Source: Reticulitermes lucifugus
Taxonomy: Eukaryota; Arthropoda; Insecta; Blattodea; Rhinotermitidae
Direction of reading: 5' to 3'
Assembly (NCBI GenBank): GCA_026260175.1
Contig: JAKCWW010004517.1
Coordinates: 1 to 24,260 of the forward strand
Length of the DNA stretch: 24,260 nucleotides
Shown piece after piece: positions 9,313-19,072 of the stretch; positions within the stretch are counted from its first letter, which is position 1, and each line of letters starts with the position of its first letter. Below the pieces are notes generated by a model that saw nothing but the letters and a program-made list of their open reading frames with translations, did no database searches and was not told the DNA's origin. The translations under genes were made by a program, and so were the position numbers.

Positions 9313-11084
9313 GACATGGTTGCTCTGTCCATGAGCATATGTCTGCATTTATACAAGTGAAGTTTATGCCCTTTGTACTTGATCTGGCCTGGGGAAAGGC
9401 ATGTTTACCAAATTCATTCTCCTGATTTGTTTTTTTTTTTTACTGTTGACATCCATATATGTACATAAAAGCATTGCTGTTATTAATGTATAGAATTTTA
9501 GTAAGGTTTTGTTTGACATATCTGTAGTAGTGTTCATTATATAGTTCCATTTGCTGGTATCATAACGTTAGTCTGTCACAGATTTTACAGGTAGCTGACC
9601 TAAAGGTACCAGCCATGAATTTACGACAGTGTTTAGGAACACTGTGTTCATACCCCGTGTTAAAAGTTTTAAAGAAACGGTATATGATCGACAAATTTTT
9701 TATTCTGGTGAAGTGTGAGGATCGTTTTTTGTAGCGTATTCGTATTCATCACGAATAATTTATGAAAAATATTTAGTACAGAAAAGTGCATATTAGTTTG
9801 AGAATCGCTTGGACAGGAGTAATCACTTTCCAGTAAATTACTCTTAATTTTATTCAGACAGTGTCACCCTGATTCGTATGTTAAAAATTTGACCACATCT
9901 CAAAGAAACAGATCACATTTTTGTCGCACTGCAGGTAAACTGCGTACATTTGTAGCAGTACGAGTACAAAAAATAGGCCTACGTGTGCAACGAATACCCC
10001 TTGCGTCATATCATCAGTATTGCTTGCGGAAAGCGAGATTAACCGGCGGAGAAATATTTTTGCGTTGGTAAGATATGGCTGTACGTAGGTGTTATGATCA
10101 AGAGGTGTCTCCTGCAGGTGGAGGGTTCGAAGTATCTTGGGATGGTAACGTCGAAATTGTCAGTTCTGCAGAGCTGACCGGGGTTTGTGTCTTCAGGCAC
10201 ACAGTTAACGCAGTCATCTTGCTGCGTAAGGCCCCGGCCCGATGTGTTATTATTAAGAACCGCTTGACGCGTTTGTTTATTGGGCTATTTTAGGACATAA
10301 TATCAACTGCTGAAATCATGTTAAACACTTAAAACCGCCCGTGTGACTGAAGAGGTGCTGCTTAAAGACGTATAGAGAATGGAGATCAAGCCCCTCGACA
10401 CCTTAAGCGTTGAGTGAAGTTGAGGTGAGTTTTTGTAACTTCCCGTCGACGCTCTGTCCGTGCAGAAAGTGACCCCATTGCACAGGAAGCTGGTTTGGGC
10501 TGCAGTCGCACCTGCATGTGTTGACGAAGTTTGCCATCCCAATAATTGAAATCCAGTAGTCCGGTTCGTAGCCAGTCGTTTGAATTGTGTAAGATGCGAG
10601 GAGGTTCGATGAACGGAAGTACAACTTAAGTATGCGGTCATTACTCGGCGTCATAATGCAGGACAAAATTCTAATATGAACGTAGCAGACTCTCGATTTT
10701 GTGGCGGCTTTTAGACTGGCAACGACCGTAGGCTACTGCCATTCAGTCCGTAATCTTAACCGTTTCCTATGCAAAAACGTAAAGATCGAGTAGGTTTAGG
10801 CTTACGTGTTGTTTTCGGTCCGAAACTGTCATCTGTTTCATGGTTTGTGTAATTGCTCTGTTTCAGCAGTATGGGTTGTATGGCGTTGAATGGTAGAGGT
10901 TTATTATTTTATCTGACAGCTGTCGGTTTTCGCTTCCTCACCGCTCGCTTATCGAATTGACGTAGCTCACTCATTCGGCCGCCCGCACGCGCGGCGGAGT
11001 AGCAACTGAAAGTGACAATAGATAGTTGTTAGATACAGTAAGGATGCTGTGAATGGTTTGTGAACGCGAATTGTAAGGGGATGG
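9313..11084. other. Unrecognised intronic sequence spanning the CpG shift
   Basis: CpG is rare up to about 9540 and frequent from about 9700 onward (36 CpG counted by hand in 10201-10800). No protein family is recognised in any reading frame; the short reading frames at 9889-10293 and 10321-10666 have no motif or splice support. A GC-rich patch (CGGCCGCCCGCACGCG) is at about 10976-10992. Confidence 0.5.
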
Positions 11085-11228
11085 AAGGAACTCGGGGCGC
11101 ATAAGTATTTGCTTGGAAGGACTGAGAAGAATAGCAAAACTATGAGGTCATCCGGTCTCTGCACTTCCATTCGAACCCGGGACTATTCTGTTTATGAAGC
11201 AGTAATGATTATCTCTTGACCATGACGT
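11085..11228 (-). repeat. tRNA-derived SINE
   Basis: On the minus strand from about 11227, a box-A-like TGGTCAAGAGATAA is followed by TTCATAAACAGA and a box B CCCGGGTTCGAAT at the spacing of a tRNA head. A cloverleaf is not intact. The tail end is uncertain. Confidence 0.55.
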
Positions 11229-11469
11229 TAGGTTTTCCGAAATTAGCTTGAGGTTGCTCGGTAATGGTACGTGTTCGTGATGGTCTCTTCGGGCCTAAAA
11301 CTAACCGCATTTGTTTTGGATAAACGTATTGTAGTACCAGTTAGGTATTACTAAACTAACTCTCCTGGAGTAGAATCCGAAGGTTCGCCGCCGTTAATGC
11401 AGTACTAAAGGTCCGCCATCTTACGTGATATTGACTCGTTTCTATTCTCACACTTCATTTCCCTCGTAT

Positions 11470-11660
11470 CCTCTGACAACGGGTATGCGGCAATACGCCG
11501 AACGTCGCAGTCCGTTGGTTGTCACTCGTGCGTCGTATTCTAGAGGTCCCGAGTTCAAATTTCGGCGCTGAGTGCGGCCGTCCTGACCGAGGTTTTAGGT
11601 ATTTTTGATCGGTCATTCCAGGTAGATGCCGGGAAAAAGTACAGGTTAACGTCCACCCTA
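11470..11660 (+). repeat. tRNA-derived SINE, plus orientation
   Basis: The head contains CAGTCCGTTGGTTGTCACTC and GGTCCCGAGTTCAAATTTCGG (box B, one change from the consensus), spaced as in a tRNA. The body has GACCGAGGTTTTAGG and ATTCCAGGTAGATGCCGGGA, resembling a tail block shared by many arthropod SINEs (from memory). It abuts a family A copy on its right. Confidence 0.65.
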
Positions 11661-11664
11661 TGCA

Positions 11665-11850
11665 CACCATAGAGGCAGGGGAGGGGGAGTAGAGGTATAA
11701 CGCCATTCATTCGTAACCTCGACACTGGATGGAGGTGAGTGGTCAGCGTCACACCTCAGTCGCTGTACCCCCAGGGAAGGATCACCAAACGCAATTGAAA
11801 GGGAGGCTGGATGGGCCCCAGAGCTGGTCTGGACGCACTGGATTAGAGTG
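11665..11850 (-). repeat. SINE family A, copy 3
   Basis: Shared blocks: AGTAGAGGTATAAC, GTAACCTCG, TGGATGGAGGTGAGTGGTCAG, CGCTGTACCCCCAGGGAA, GGCTGGATGGGCCCCAG and GGTCTGGACG. The tRNA-like head is truncated. It lies tail-to-tail with the SINE at 11470. Confidence 0.7.
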
Positions 11851-12391
11851 ACTTAGCGCCTTACATTAGGCGACGACCGCTTCCATATTCTATTCATTTC
11901 ATTATTCGCTAGTTACCCTGTATGCCCAATCGTCGCAATTTATTATGTCGTTAAATAAACCAGAAAGAAGGTACGAAACATAAAGGTATTGTAATGGTAA
12001 TTAGGTCATGCAGATTGAGATGGGAGGGGGCATGTTGTCATAACGATTGAAACAAGACATTAATACAGTATTTTGACGATGTAACGTCATGGTAAGTGTC
12101 TCACATAACTTTAGTTTAACCGCTGAATATATCTTCGCCATTTTTCATGCGGTTTGGTTGCTATATAACCCTCTCCAAGATTCAGGAACTTCTGAATTGA
12201 TCTTCCCTACTTGAATTCCCTGCTGGGTTACGCCGTGTCGCCAACCCAGAACACGTTGAACAGGGATTAGTAGGCCTGAAAGAATCATCATGACTTTGTC
12301 ATTAAGCACCATTGATCAGATATTGTGCATTCGACAGACAAATTGGAATACAATGAATAGTATGCCAGCTAGTTACAGACTTAAAGAAAAT

Positions 12392-12610
12392 CGTGTGACT
12401 CTGGAGAGAAGTACGGTGACCCATGGTGTGCTTGGAAAATGGTATGACGCTAAGAGAGAAGTCCAGGGTGCCGTTTAATTTGGTGTACCTGAACCAAATG
12501 GTATGACTGGGGAGAAGGACGGTGTGCCATTTGATGAAGTGTGCTTAAAGACAGCCGTACGACTAGGGGAGAGATGTACATTATTTTTACAGCATTGTCA
12601 TTGAATTGGG
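12392..12610. repeat. Degenerate tandem repeat, about 49-59 bp period
   Basis: Related units begin at about 12392 (CGTGTGACTC), 12441 (GGTATGACGC), 12500 (GGTATGACTG) and 12555 (CCGTACGACT). They share GGAGAGAAG/GGAGAAGGAC-type middles, then a GGTG(T)GCC block and, in two of them, GTGTGCTT. The copies are diverged, so the array is old. No open frame runs through it. Confidence 0.5.
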
Positions 12611-12859
12611 TGTATTGGTGAAACTAATGGACTAATTGAAGTATGTTTAAGTAGTAAAGTCCAGTTATGCAGACATTTTTCTTCTGCATTTTCCGTTCAG
12701 AATGATCTGAAAGAAGACGTTTTATCAGTTTTGCTTCGGAATGCACCGTTAAGAAGGCCTACGAAGTGTACACACTTATTTTCACCACGGGACTGAGCAG
12801 GACTGAAGGCTGCAGAACGGGCGGCGTCCTTGGTCGTTATGCAGAAAAATGTCGTCCGC

Positions 12860-13720
12860 TCTACGGCAAATATTCTGGCGATAGGAAAAGAACGCCGGGT
12901 ACTAGCATGCAACGCACACGCTTGCAGTGATGAAAGCAATGCGGTTGCAGACGCGGCGCAGTTGATGATATTTACTCGTGACGTTGATGGCGCCGGTCAC
13001 GTACGTACGTGAAGAGTTTCGTACCTCGTGCGGCTTGAAAGGCGCTACGGGTGTCTATAAAGATTTGTTCCTGGAAGTAAGGAAAACCTCTTTGGAACTG
13101 GGCTGGGAAAAATTGTCATGTGTGACAACCGATGGTTGCATAAATATGTACTTTTCTAAGGCTGGTATAATTCGACGAATCTACTTGGAAGATGTGAACA
13201 TGAGTTTTGATAATCCGATGATGATCGCACTGTTTTTCACCGAAAGGTACTGTGTCCAAAAATTTTGTCACTGTAATTTAAGGAGGTTCCGGGACGCTGT
13301 GATTTCAACAGTGACATTGGACACAGTGGTTTGAACCACGGTCAGTTCCATCATTTTCTGGAACAAGTCGGATTGGAGTATGACAATATTGTCTATTGCT
13401 GGGTAGTCAGATGTCTGAGTAGAGGTGCAGTGTTCAGGAGACTTTTCCATTTGCGATATGAAATATATGTATGGAGGAAAAAGGCAAAACTGTACCACGG
13501 TTATCTGATATGACAAGTGTGTCATGGCTGACATTAATCGTGGACGTAATACCCTACTTACTGAACTCTGTATGAAACTTCAAGGAAAAGTGTAAATTAT
13601 TATGTAACATGTTTTCTGATGTGAAGGCCTTTGTGAAGCGAAACTGAGTCCGCTGCAGCAACATATCCGCGAACAACATAGTTACCTCTTGCCATCTTTC
13701 AGAACTGTTTTCGAATCTTC
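12860..13720 (+). pseudogene. Broken hAT-superfamily transposase (GTF2IRD2/ZBED-like type)
   Basis: Remnant of a hAT transposase of the kind related to the C-terminal part of GTF2IRD2 and to ZBED-type domesticated genes. Seen in order: SDESNAVADAAQLMIFTRDVD (first catalytic Asp region, about 12930-12990), EEFRTSCGLKGATG, WEKLSCVTTDGCINM (second catalytic Asp region, about 13105-13150), GQFHHFLEQVGLEYDNIVY, CLSRGAVFRRLFHLR and, past a stop at 13511-13513, LLTELCMKLQGKV (about 13550-13590). The first two blocks are out of frame, the shift falling at an ACGT triplet repeat near 13000. Further stops and frame changes follow, and the central zone (about 13150-13330) is shortened relative to the family. 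It cannot make a full transposase. The element ends were not found. Confidence 0.8.
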
Positions 13721-14616
13721 AGCCTCGAGGGAAAGAAACCGCATGGGAGATCTGTGCCACAGAGCAGCAAGCGCATTTCACGCTATAAGGAGTTACGTGC
13801 CAAAGTAACCACCTTAAATTGAGGCCTCTCGTTGTATCTTGTGGCGCAGATTCGCGGCGATAAGGAAAATCAATATAACAGACGTAACAAGTTGATAATT
13901 GTGAGTTGTGAGTTTCGGTTGCTACGAGGACTGCTATCTTGTATGTAACGGTATGTTCGAACCGGCGACAAGGCGTAGCGTCATCGAGGCAGTTACCATG
14001 TTAATGATTGATCCCTTGTCTGTAGACTGGAATCGCCGAGCTGTTGATGAGAGGTCCGAGGACCTCCGGCTTCGCCCCTACACCCCCCCCCACCAATTGT
14101 GTATGAAGTACAGACATCCTCTGCATGGGAAATTTCAAGTTAAAACATTGCGAGACTTACGCAGTTTAAAAATATACTAATAATGCATTTTATATAGTGA
14201 ATGCTTATTTTTTGTTTACGATGATTGCTAAGACTACACACACACATACATTTTCTGTCCGTGTTGACCATATACCCAATTCAGATTCACGGAAAAGACG
14301 ACTTGCATCGGACCTTCATGAACCTAACCACTCGTACTGCGTAAGTACTGGTAGGAGCGTGTCTGTATTAGTTTTGCCTGTAAACTTTCTTCCGTTTTTT
14401 TTTAAACGAGCCCACTGCAGTTCGGGTTTAGTATTTCCTCGTATTAGTATTGTAGTAGTCAGATTCAGTCTCCTCTTATCGTGTGCATGATGTATATTGT
14501 ACGCGTTACTTGTGTAGGCAGTTAATGCATTATTGTAAGGTCATGTATTCCGTCCGTCTACGTACGTCGTCTATGAAACTAAACGAACTTCACTTAAATT
14601 TAGTGTGTTGAAGGTA
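13721..14616. other. Unrecognised intronic sequence
   Basis: May include the far 3' end of the hAT element at its left edge. It has a C-run (14084-14092), a CA run (14237-14246) and a T-run near 14395. No coding or RNA gene recognised. Confidence 0.5.
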
Positions 14617-14834
14617 TATATATAGTCAGAGTTGTTCAAGTTCATGAGAAATATCTGCAGCATTCACAAGAACTTTTCCATCCTCACAACAATCTCAAAA
14701 CAACACACTTTGTTCCGGAAGCAGCTGCTTCTTTCTTCATGTCACGATGAAAGAAGTTCTTGTTAATGCTGCTGCTATTTCTGATATACAACCATTGTCA
14801 ACAATGTACATATATGTGACAGTTGTTCAAGTTC
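14617..14834. repeat. Foldback element flanked by direct repeats
   Basis: Inverted arms 14644-14682 and 14746-14785 (about 40 nt each, with one gap and a few mismatches; core AACAAGAACTT/AAGTTCTTGTT) are separated by about 63 nt. That loop contains a perfect 14-bp palindrome, GAAGCAGCTGCTTC (14718-14731). The unit is bracketed by a 13-bp exact direct repeat, GTTGTTCAAGTTC, at 14631-14643 and 14822-14834, with related TATAT/GTSA sequence before each copy. Confidence 0.65.
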
Positions 14835-15309
14835 GGTTTTAGTGCGCTGTGGACCTGTATAGTAATCCCTGATTCAGGCGAAGGTTTCATCGAACTATTC
14901 GATTTTCTTAGGCACGCCTCATCACACAAATAGTATGTGCAACATAGATTGTAAATCCCCATTGAATGTATTTTACGTCATTTGTAGATTTGATGAATAG
15001 TTGTAAATATAAGGGAGAATATCTGACTGTGCATTGCGACTTTTGTAGTGCGATTCAGTTTGCAACACAAAGATTTGTACCTACAATAAAACGAACATCA
15101 AAGTGAATTATGTAAGCGCAAAAAAAGGCGTGGCTTTGTTTCAGTCTGTATACATCTTTCCACTCTTATTGAGGTCATATACCTTAGCATTCCATATTTT
15201 TTATGGTTGTAGGGTGCTTTAAGTCCGCATGGCATATTTCGAGTTAGAAAAATACAGGAACCGAATTCTAGAAACAGATTTGGGAGAGAGTAAAAGTAAA
15301 GTTCATCCT
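14835..15309. other. Unrecognised intronic sequence
   Basis: No motif, RNA gene or repeat recognised between the foldback element and SINE copy 4. Confidence 0.5.
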
Positions 15310-15565
15310 ATAACCTCCCATGAAGGCACAGAGGGTAAGTACAGGTATAACTCTACTCTTTCTTTAACCTCGGCGCTGGCTGGGGGTGGGTGGTTAACAC
15401 CACGCCCCAGCCGCTTTACCTCCGGGAATGAGCCGGTACTCATTGTATAGGAAGCTGGATGGGCCCCAGGACCGGCCTGGACGGGTACGGAAAATTTCGC
15501 TCCCACCGGGATTCGACCTCCCGGACCGTCGCTATACAGACTGCGCTATACCGGCCCGCTATTGT
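15310..15565 (-). repeat. SINE family A, copy 4, with tRNA-like head
   Basis: The best full copy. Read on the minus strand from the right end, the head has GTATAGCGCAGTCTG (box A) and GGGAGGTCGAATCCCGG (box B). The body has GGCCCATCCAGC, ATGAGTACCGGCTC, GTAAAGCGGC, ACCTACTC-type and AGAGTTATACCTG blocks. Its minus-strand translation gives KRLGRGVNHPPP-type peptides that, from memory, recur in mis-annotated insect proteins; it is not a gene. Confidence 0.8.
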
Positions 15566-16099
15566 GGCGAGAGTATGTACTTAAATTTAATCTGCGTAAA
15601 CTCGCATTCCATTCCTTATGCTTATCACCAGTCCCTATGACGTCAGACCGTAGTGAGTTAATTGCGTATCATCGAGGCCTGGCTCAAACATATTTTTCTT
15701 AACCCTTTGGGGAAAATTTTGTTTGTTCAAACCGGTGGTTGGTGGGGAGGAGCTGTCCTGCTCTGAAGTCCCGTCATTGCCTGTTCGCTTGTGTATGTGT
15801 AGGACCTTAGCAAGCTAATAAGCATAGGTGTTATTTTAGAAAAGGGCTGCCTTGAATGTGTTACATTCTTACTGTACGCCTTCATATATTGTTATCGATT
15901 CTTCCACTTTCGCAGACAATATAGCGTCGCATGGTAGAGTGATAAGGGACTGCCGCATTTGAAAGGATTTACAAGGACTTGTCCGTGGCCTACTCAGAGA
16001 CGTATTCCGGCGTTTGAATGGAGGGACTGAGGAATACCACGCTAGTCCGCAGGATAGTCTCTCCCAGCCGATATTGGAGTCTTTCAGGTTTAACGCGGG
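15566..16099. other. Unrecognised intronic sequence
   Basis: No gene or RNA recognised. The right-hand part, from about 15990, may belong to the repeat at 16100-16205. Confidence 0.45.
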
Positions 16100-16205
16100 A
16101 TTTTAGGTTCTCACAGCGGTGTTGCTGAGGAGTTAAGTCTTCTGGAGTATTACGCCCTGTCGACTGATGAACAGCGACGTTGCGAAAGATCGTAGTACCT
16201 TCATC
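16100..16205 (-). repeat. Interspersed repeat B, copy 1
   Basis: Minus strand: GATGAAGGTACTACGATC, TTTCGCAACGTCGCTG, CCAGAAGACTTAAC, CACCGCTGTGAGAACCTAAA. The same block order occurs, more diverged, at 18960-19072 on the plus strand. Translations ending in RCENLKSR-like peptides recall a widespread insect repeat; the family name is not known to me. Confidence 0.6.
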
Positions 16206-16300
16206 TTCAGTGTTAAGCGGTCCAAGAAACATGAACTCTTCAGGTTTTCGGTAGTGTGTTAGCCCTTTCAGACAACTACGGTGCCTTGTGATGTCGCTGT

Positions 16301-16550
16301 AGCCATAGGCGCAACCTGGCTAATAACTTGAGGGGGGGGGGGACAAAATCGACCGTCGTAGGAACTTTGACTTACAAAACAGGCAAGTTAGAAAGCTTTG
16401 GAAGATTCGTTTGAACTAGTCCTTAATATACATGCGCCCGTTTCCCCCACTCCCCATCCCAAATGCACATATTCTTGACTGAATAAACTATTCTTAAGTA
16501 AAAAATATTGGAGGGACATTCGGCCCACCCCCCAAGGTACGCTTATGGCT
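16301..16550. mobile_element. Non-autonomous DNA transposon (MITE) with TIRs
   Basis: The left end, AGCCATAGGCGCAACCT (16301), is matched by the inverted right end, AGCCATAAGCGTACCTT, read leftward from 16550. Outside each end lie GTCGCTGT (16293-16300) and GTCGCTTC (16551-16558), identical at 6 of 8 positions, consistent with an aged 8-bp target duplication and so with a hAT-type mechanism. The G-run (from about 16333) and the C-run near the right end fit subterminal repeats. At 250 bp there is no coding capacity. Confidence 0.7.
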
Positions 16551-17269
16551 GTCGCTTCCTTCCACGTCCTATCCAGTTCATTCTCACATTATACGACTCG
16601 CCGCTGCAAGCATCGTTAAATAAGGCAAGAATCAGTCTTTCTGACTGCAGCCTCTTCAGTCGCTTCAGCTGCCGTTGTAAGTTTTTGTTATGTTTAATCA
16701 GATAGACGTACGGTAAGACGCCTTAGATCGGGGATCAGCACATTCTAAAGCATGTACAATATATAATAACGCCGCTGTGTAGGAAGTTACTACTACTGAC
16801 CGGGGTTGGATTGCAGCCATTATTGGCATTGTCCGTACCTTTGAAATCGTGCGTTTAACATTTTCCGTGGGCGCCACAATGTTTGTAAGAGTTTGACGTA
16901 AACAAAGGCTGAATGCTTAGTTGTACCGTCCAAGAGCGAACGAAGCCTTGACTCCCAAGCGACGTTGCTAAAAAATTAGTAGACAATACCGTTTGATGAC
17001 TTGTTCGATAAACTGATGCGGAAGCTTTCGTTTCCTTTTGCTTACATCCGTGTTAAGAAGCAGTTGAAATGGGGAAAAGAAGCATCGGTTCAACTTAAAG
17101 GGTCGCCTGGCATTCGTATAAGGTTATCCAATATGGGGCCACCAAATGCATAGCGCTATGACATTGCAGTATTTGCGAAGAATTTTTCCCTTAGAAAGGA
17201 AGAAAATGTTACAGATTTCCCTGAGGTCACAGCATAAAGGCATGGAATGGGATGTTAAAGTTCCAAACA
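16551..17269. other. Unrecognised intronic sequence
   Basis: No gene, RNA or repeat identified apart from the adjoining elements. Confidence 0.45.
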
Positions 17270-17440
17270 TTCTTAAATTCAGCAGTGGATAGAGGTGAGT
17301 GGTCAGTTGCACACTCCGAACGCTTTACCCAAGGGAAAGACCTCCGGTTGTTATTGGATAGGAGGATGGGGGGCGCCGAAGTTGGTCTGAAGCTGGTACT
17401 GAAAACTCCCCGGCGGTACTGGAGTCAAAGCTGATTCAGC
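17270..17440 (-). repeat. SINE family A, copy 5
   Basis: Family blocks: GTGGATAGAGGTGAGTGGTCAG, CGCTTTACCCAAGGGAAAG, ATAGGAGGATGGGGGGCGCC, GAAAACTCCCCGGCGG. The tRNA-like head is degenerate (TGGAGTCAAAGCTG in place of a clear box B). Confidence 0.65.
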
Positions 17441-17706
17441 TGATGCGTATGTTTATGTAATTAGCAACGTAATCGAGATGTAATTCAGGTTCTCCGAAGA
17501 AACGGAGGCACCACTGAAGATCTGTGTTTTTGTCGGTGTGTCGTCTTTAATCCATTGTCTTATTCCGCTATGTTATGTTATGCTGGGACCCGAAATTGTC
17601 GTGTATTCAAATGGCCAGCATACGTTAACTTCACGGCCAGATCGTTTAACCTTCTTGCGGATAGAGAAAGTACCCTTAGTCATTCGGAATATATGGGGGG
17701 GGGGGC

Positions 17707-17739
17707 GGTGGTCCGGATTACCCGGGAATACGGACCACC
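17707..17739. repeat. 33-bp palindrome, possible DNA-transposon terminus
   Basis: GGTGGTCCGGATTACC on the left pairs with the inverted right half, with two mismatches. It is preceded by a G-run of about 11. A related palindromic segment (GGGAATCCGGATTACCC) is at 18121-18154; the pair may be the ends of one element now containing SINE copy 6. Confidence 0.45.
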
Positions 17740-17774
17740 AGGGGAAACACCGTGGTGTAGGTAGGTTCACCCTA

Positions 17775-18000
17775 GAACAGGTCATGAAGGCCCAGAGGGG
17801 AAGTAAAGCTCTACTCTTTTCGTTAACCTCGGCGCTAGATGTGGTTGGGTGATCAACGCCACGTCCCGGCCGCTTTACCCCTGGGAAAGGGACCTTGTAC
17901 ACAGTGTACAGAAGGCTGGATGGGCCCCAGGGCCTGTCTGGACGAGTGTGGAAAATCTCGCCCTCACTGGGATTCGATCCCCGGGCCGTCCAGCCCCCCG
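17775..18000 (-). repeat. SINE family A, copy 6
   Basis: Contains GAAGGCCCAGAGGGGAAGTA, CTCTACTCTTTTCGTTAACC, CGGCCGCTTTACCCCTGGGA, AGGCTGGATGGGCCCCAGG and, at the right, an intact box B read on the minus strand (GGGGATCGAATCCCAG). Box A is lost. A 170-residue minus-strand reading frame over 17573-18085 is a by-product of this SINE plus a TAA microsatellite. Confidence 0.8.
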
Positions 18001-18047
18001 GTGTAGATAACATTCCTTGAAGCGGAAATACTGTACCACAGTATATA

Positions 18048-18051
<4 letters not shown>

Positions 18052-18078
<27 letters not shown>

Positions 18079-18079
18079 A
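18052..18079. repeat. TAA microsatellite
   Basis: About nine TAA units in a row. It would read as a polytyrosine run on the opposite strand, which is an artefact. Confidence 0.9.
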
Positions 18080-18120
18080 TTTCATTGGGAAATACTGGGC
18101 TGAAGTTGGCCCAAAATTGT

Positions 18121-18154
18121 CGGGACCGCCCGGGAATCCGGATTACCCACGGAC
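18121..18154. repeat. GGATTACCC palindromic segment
   Basis: GGGACCGCCCGGGAATCC is partly complementary to the following GGATTACCCACGGACC. It shares CCCGGGAAT and GGATTACCC with the palindrome at 17707, in swapped order. Possibly a pogo/Tigger-like terminus remnant; this is inference from motif style only. Confidence 0.35.
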
Positions 18155-18959
18155 CTTTGTATAAGAATATATTGAATTTTAGTGTGTGCAACCCCGTGGA
18201 AATTTAGAGGAAAGGAAACGCTACTTTACATCGTCGGTATACGGGAGTTAATGAGGCTGTGTGTGTTCTGTTATTTGCGGTGTGAATAGGGGTTAGTTGT
18301 GCTTGTAGATACTTGGTACACACAAAAAAGAAATGGAATGTCCCGTATTTTTAACACTATCTTCAAACTACAACATAATTCAGGCCTCAAAAGAGATATT
18401 TAACATTTTTCCTTGTATCAAACCACTGAAGATTGTGATTTGTTACGGGTTGGATTACCGGAGTGTGATATCCGGTCCACTTAACACAACTTTCCACACG
18501 AATCTGAACAGCCTTTCCATGTAGTGTCGGGGTTAAGAAAGACTGCCATGGTAAACGCAAAGGGACAACTGAAACTGAATGAGGCATGAAGAAACGCAGC
18601 CTGTGTAATAGCAGAAACGCACTGTTTTGGTCACGTGACAGGGATCTCGTGCTAAAAGTTTGAGATGTGTGCGATGTGGGGCGGGGAGGAGATTGGCGAG
18701 TGTCGTTGGTCACGTACGCCGCAGTTACGCCAGGTCGTCTCATCCTTGACGTACGTACTATCCACTCCACACACATTCAGCCGCGAGGTTCCCTTTCCGT
18801 CAAGTGTGCAGTTTCCATCGGCCTATGAAATCCCCAGTCATGGAACCCTACAGTTCGTTACTGCCACTGGAATAAACCGTTGATTTTATTGCGTCATGAG
18901 ACAGCGTAATCCAGTTCACATCGACAGAGTTGTTTACCTAATTTGATATGTCTTTCGCA
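18155..18959. other. Unrecognised intronic sequence
   Basis: No motif, RNA gene or element recognised. The reading frames in it (for example 18387-18776 minus) show no family signature. Confidence 0.45.
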
Positions 18960-19072
18960 GATGGAGGCACCAGGTTCATCCGAAACGTTGGTAGCCACAT
19001 ACTATGCTACACAATGTCATACTTGGAAGACCCTAATCCAAATTTTCATCGCCGAGATAATTTCAACTCGCT
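18960..19072 (+). repeat. Interspersed repeat B, copy 2
   Basis: GATGGAGGCACCAGGTTCAT, CCGAAACGTTGGTAG, GGAAGACCCTAATCC and CATCGCCGAGATAATTTC appear in the same order as the blocks of the minus-strand copy at 16100-16205. Confidence 0.55.

Noticed and set aside
9889..10293. Two adjacent plus-strand reading frames in a CpG-rich region
   Set aside because: No recognisable domain or splice signals; the amino-acid make-up looks like random translation of CpG-rich DNA.
10321..10666. Overlapping minus-strand reading frames of 106 and 87 residues
   Set aside because: Two different frames over the same bases, low-complexity Ser/Thr content, no motif.
17573..18085. 170-residue minus-strand open reading frame
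   Set aside because: It runs through SINE family A and a TAA microsatellite (polytyrosine/isoleucine artefact). No splice or motif support.
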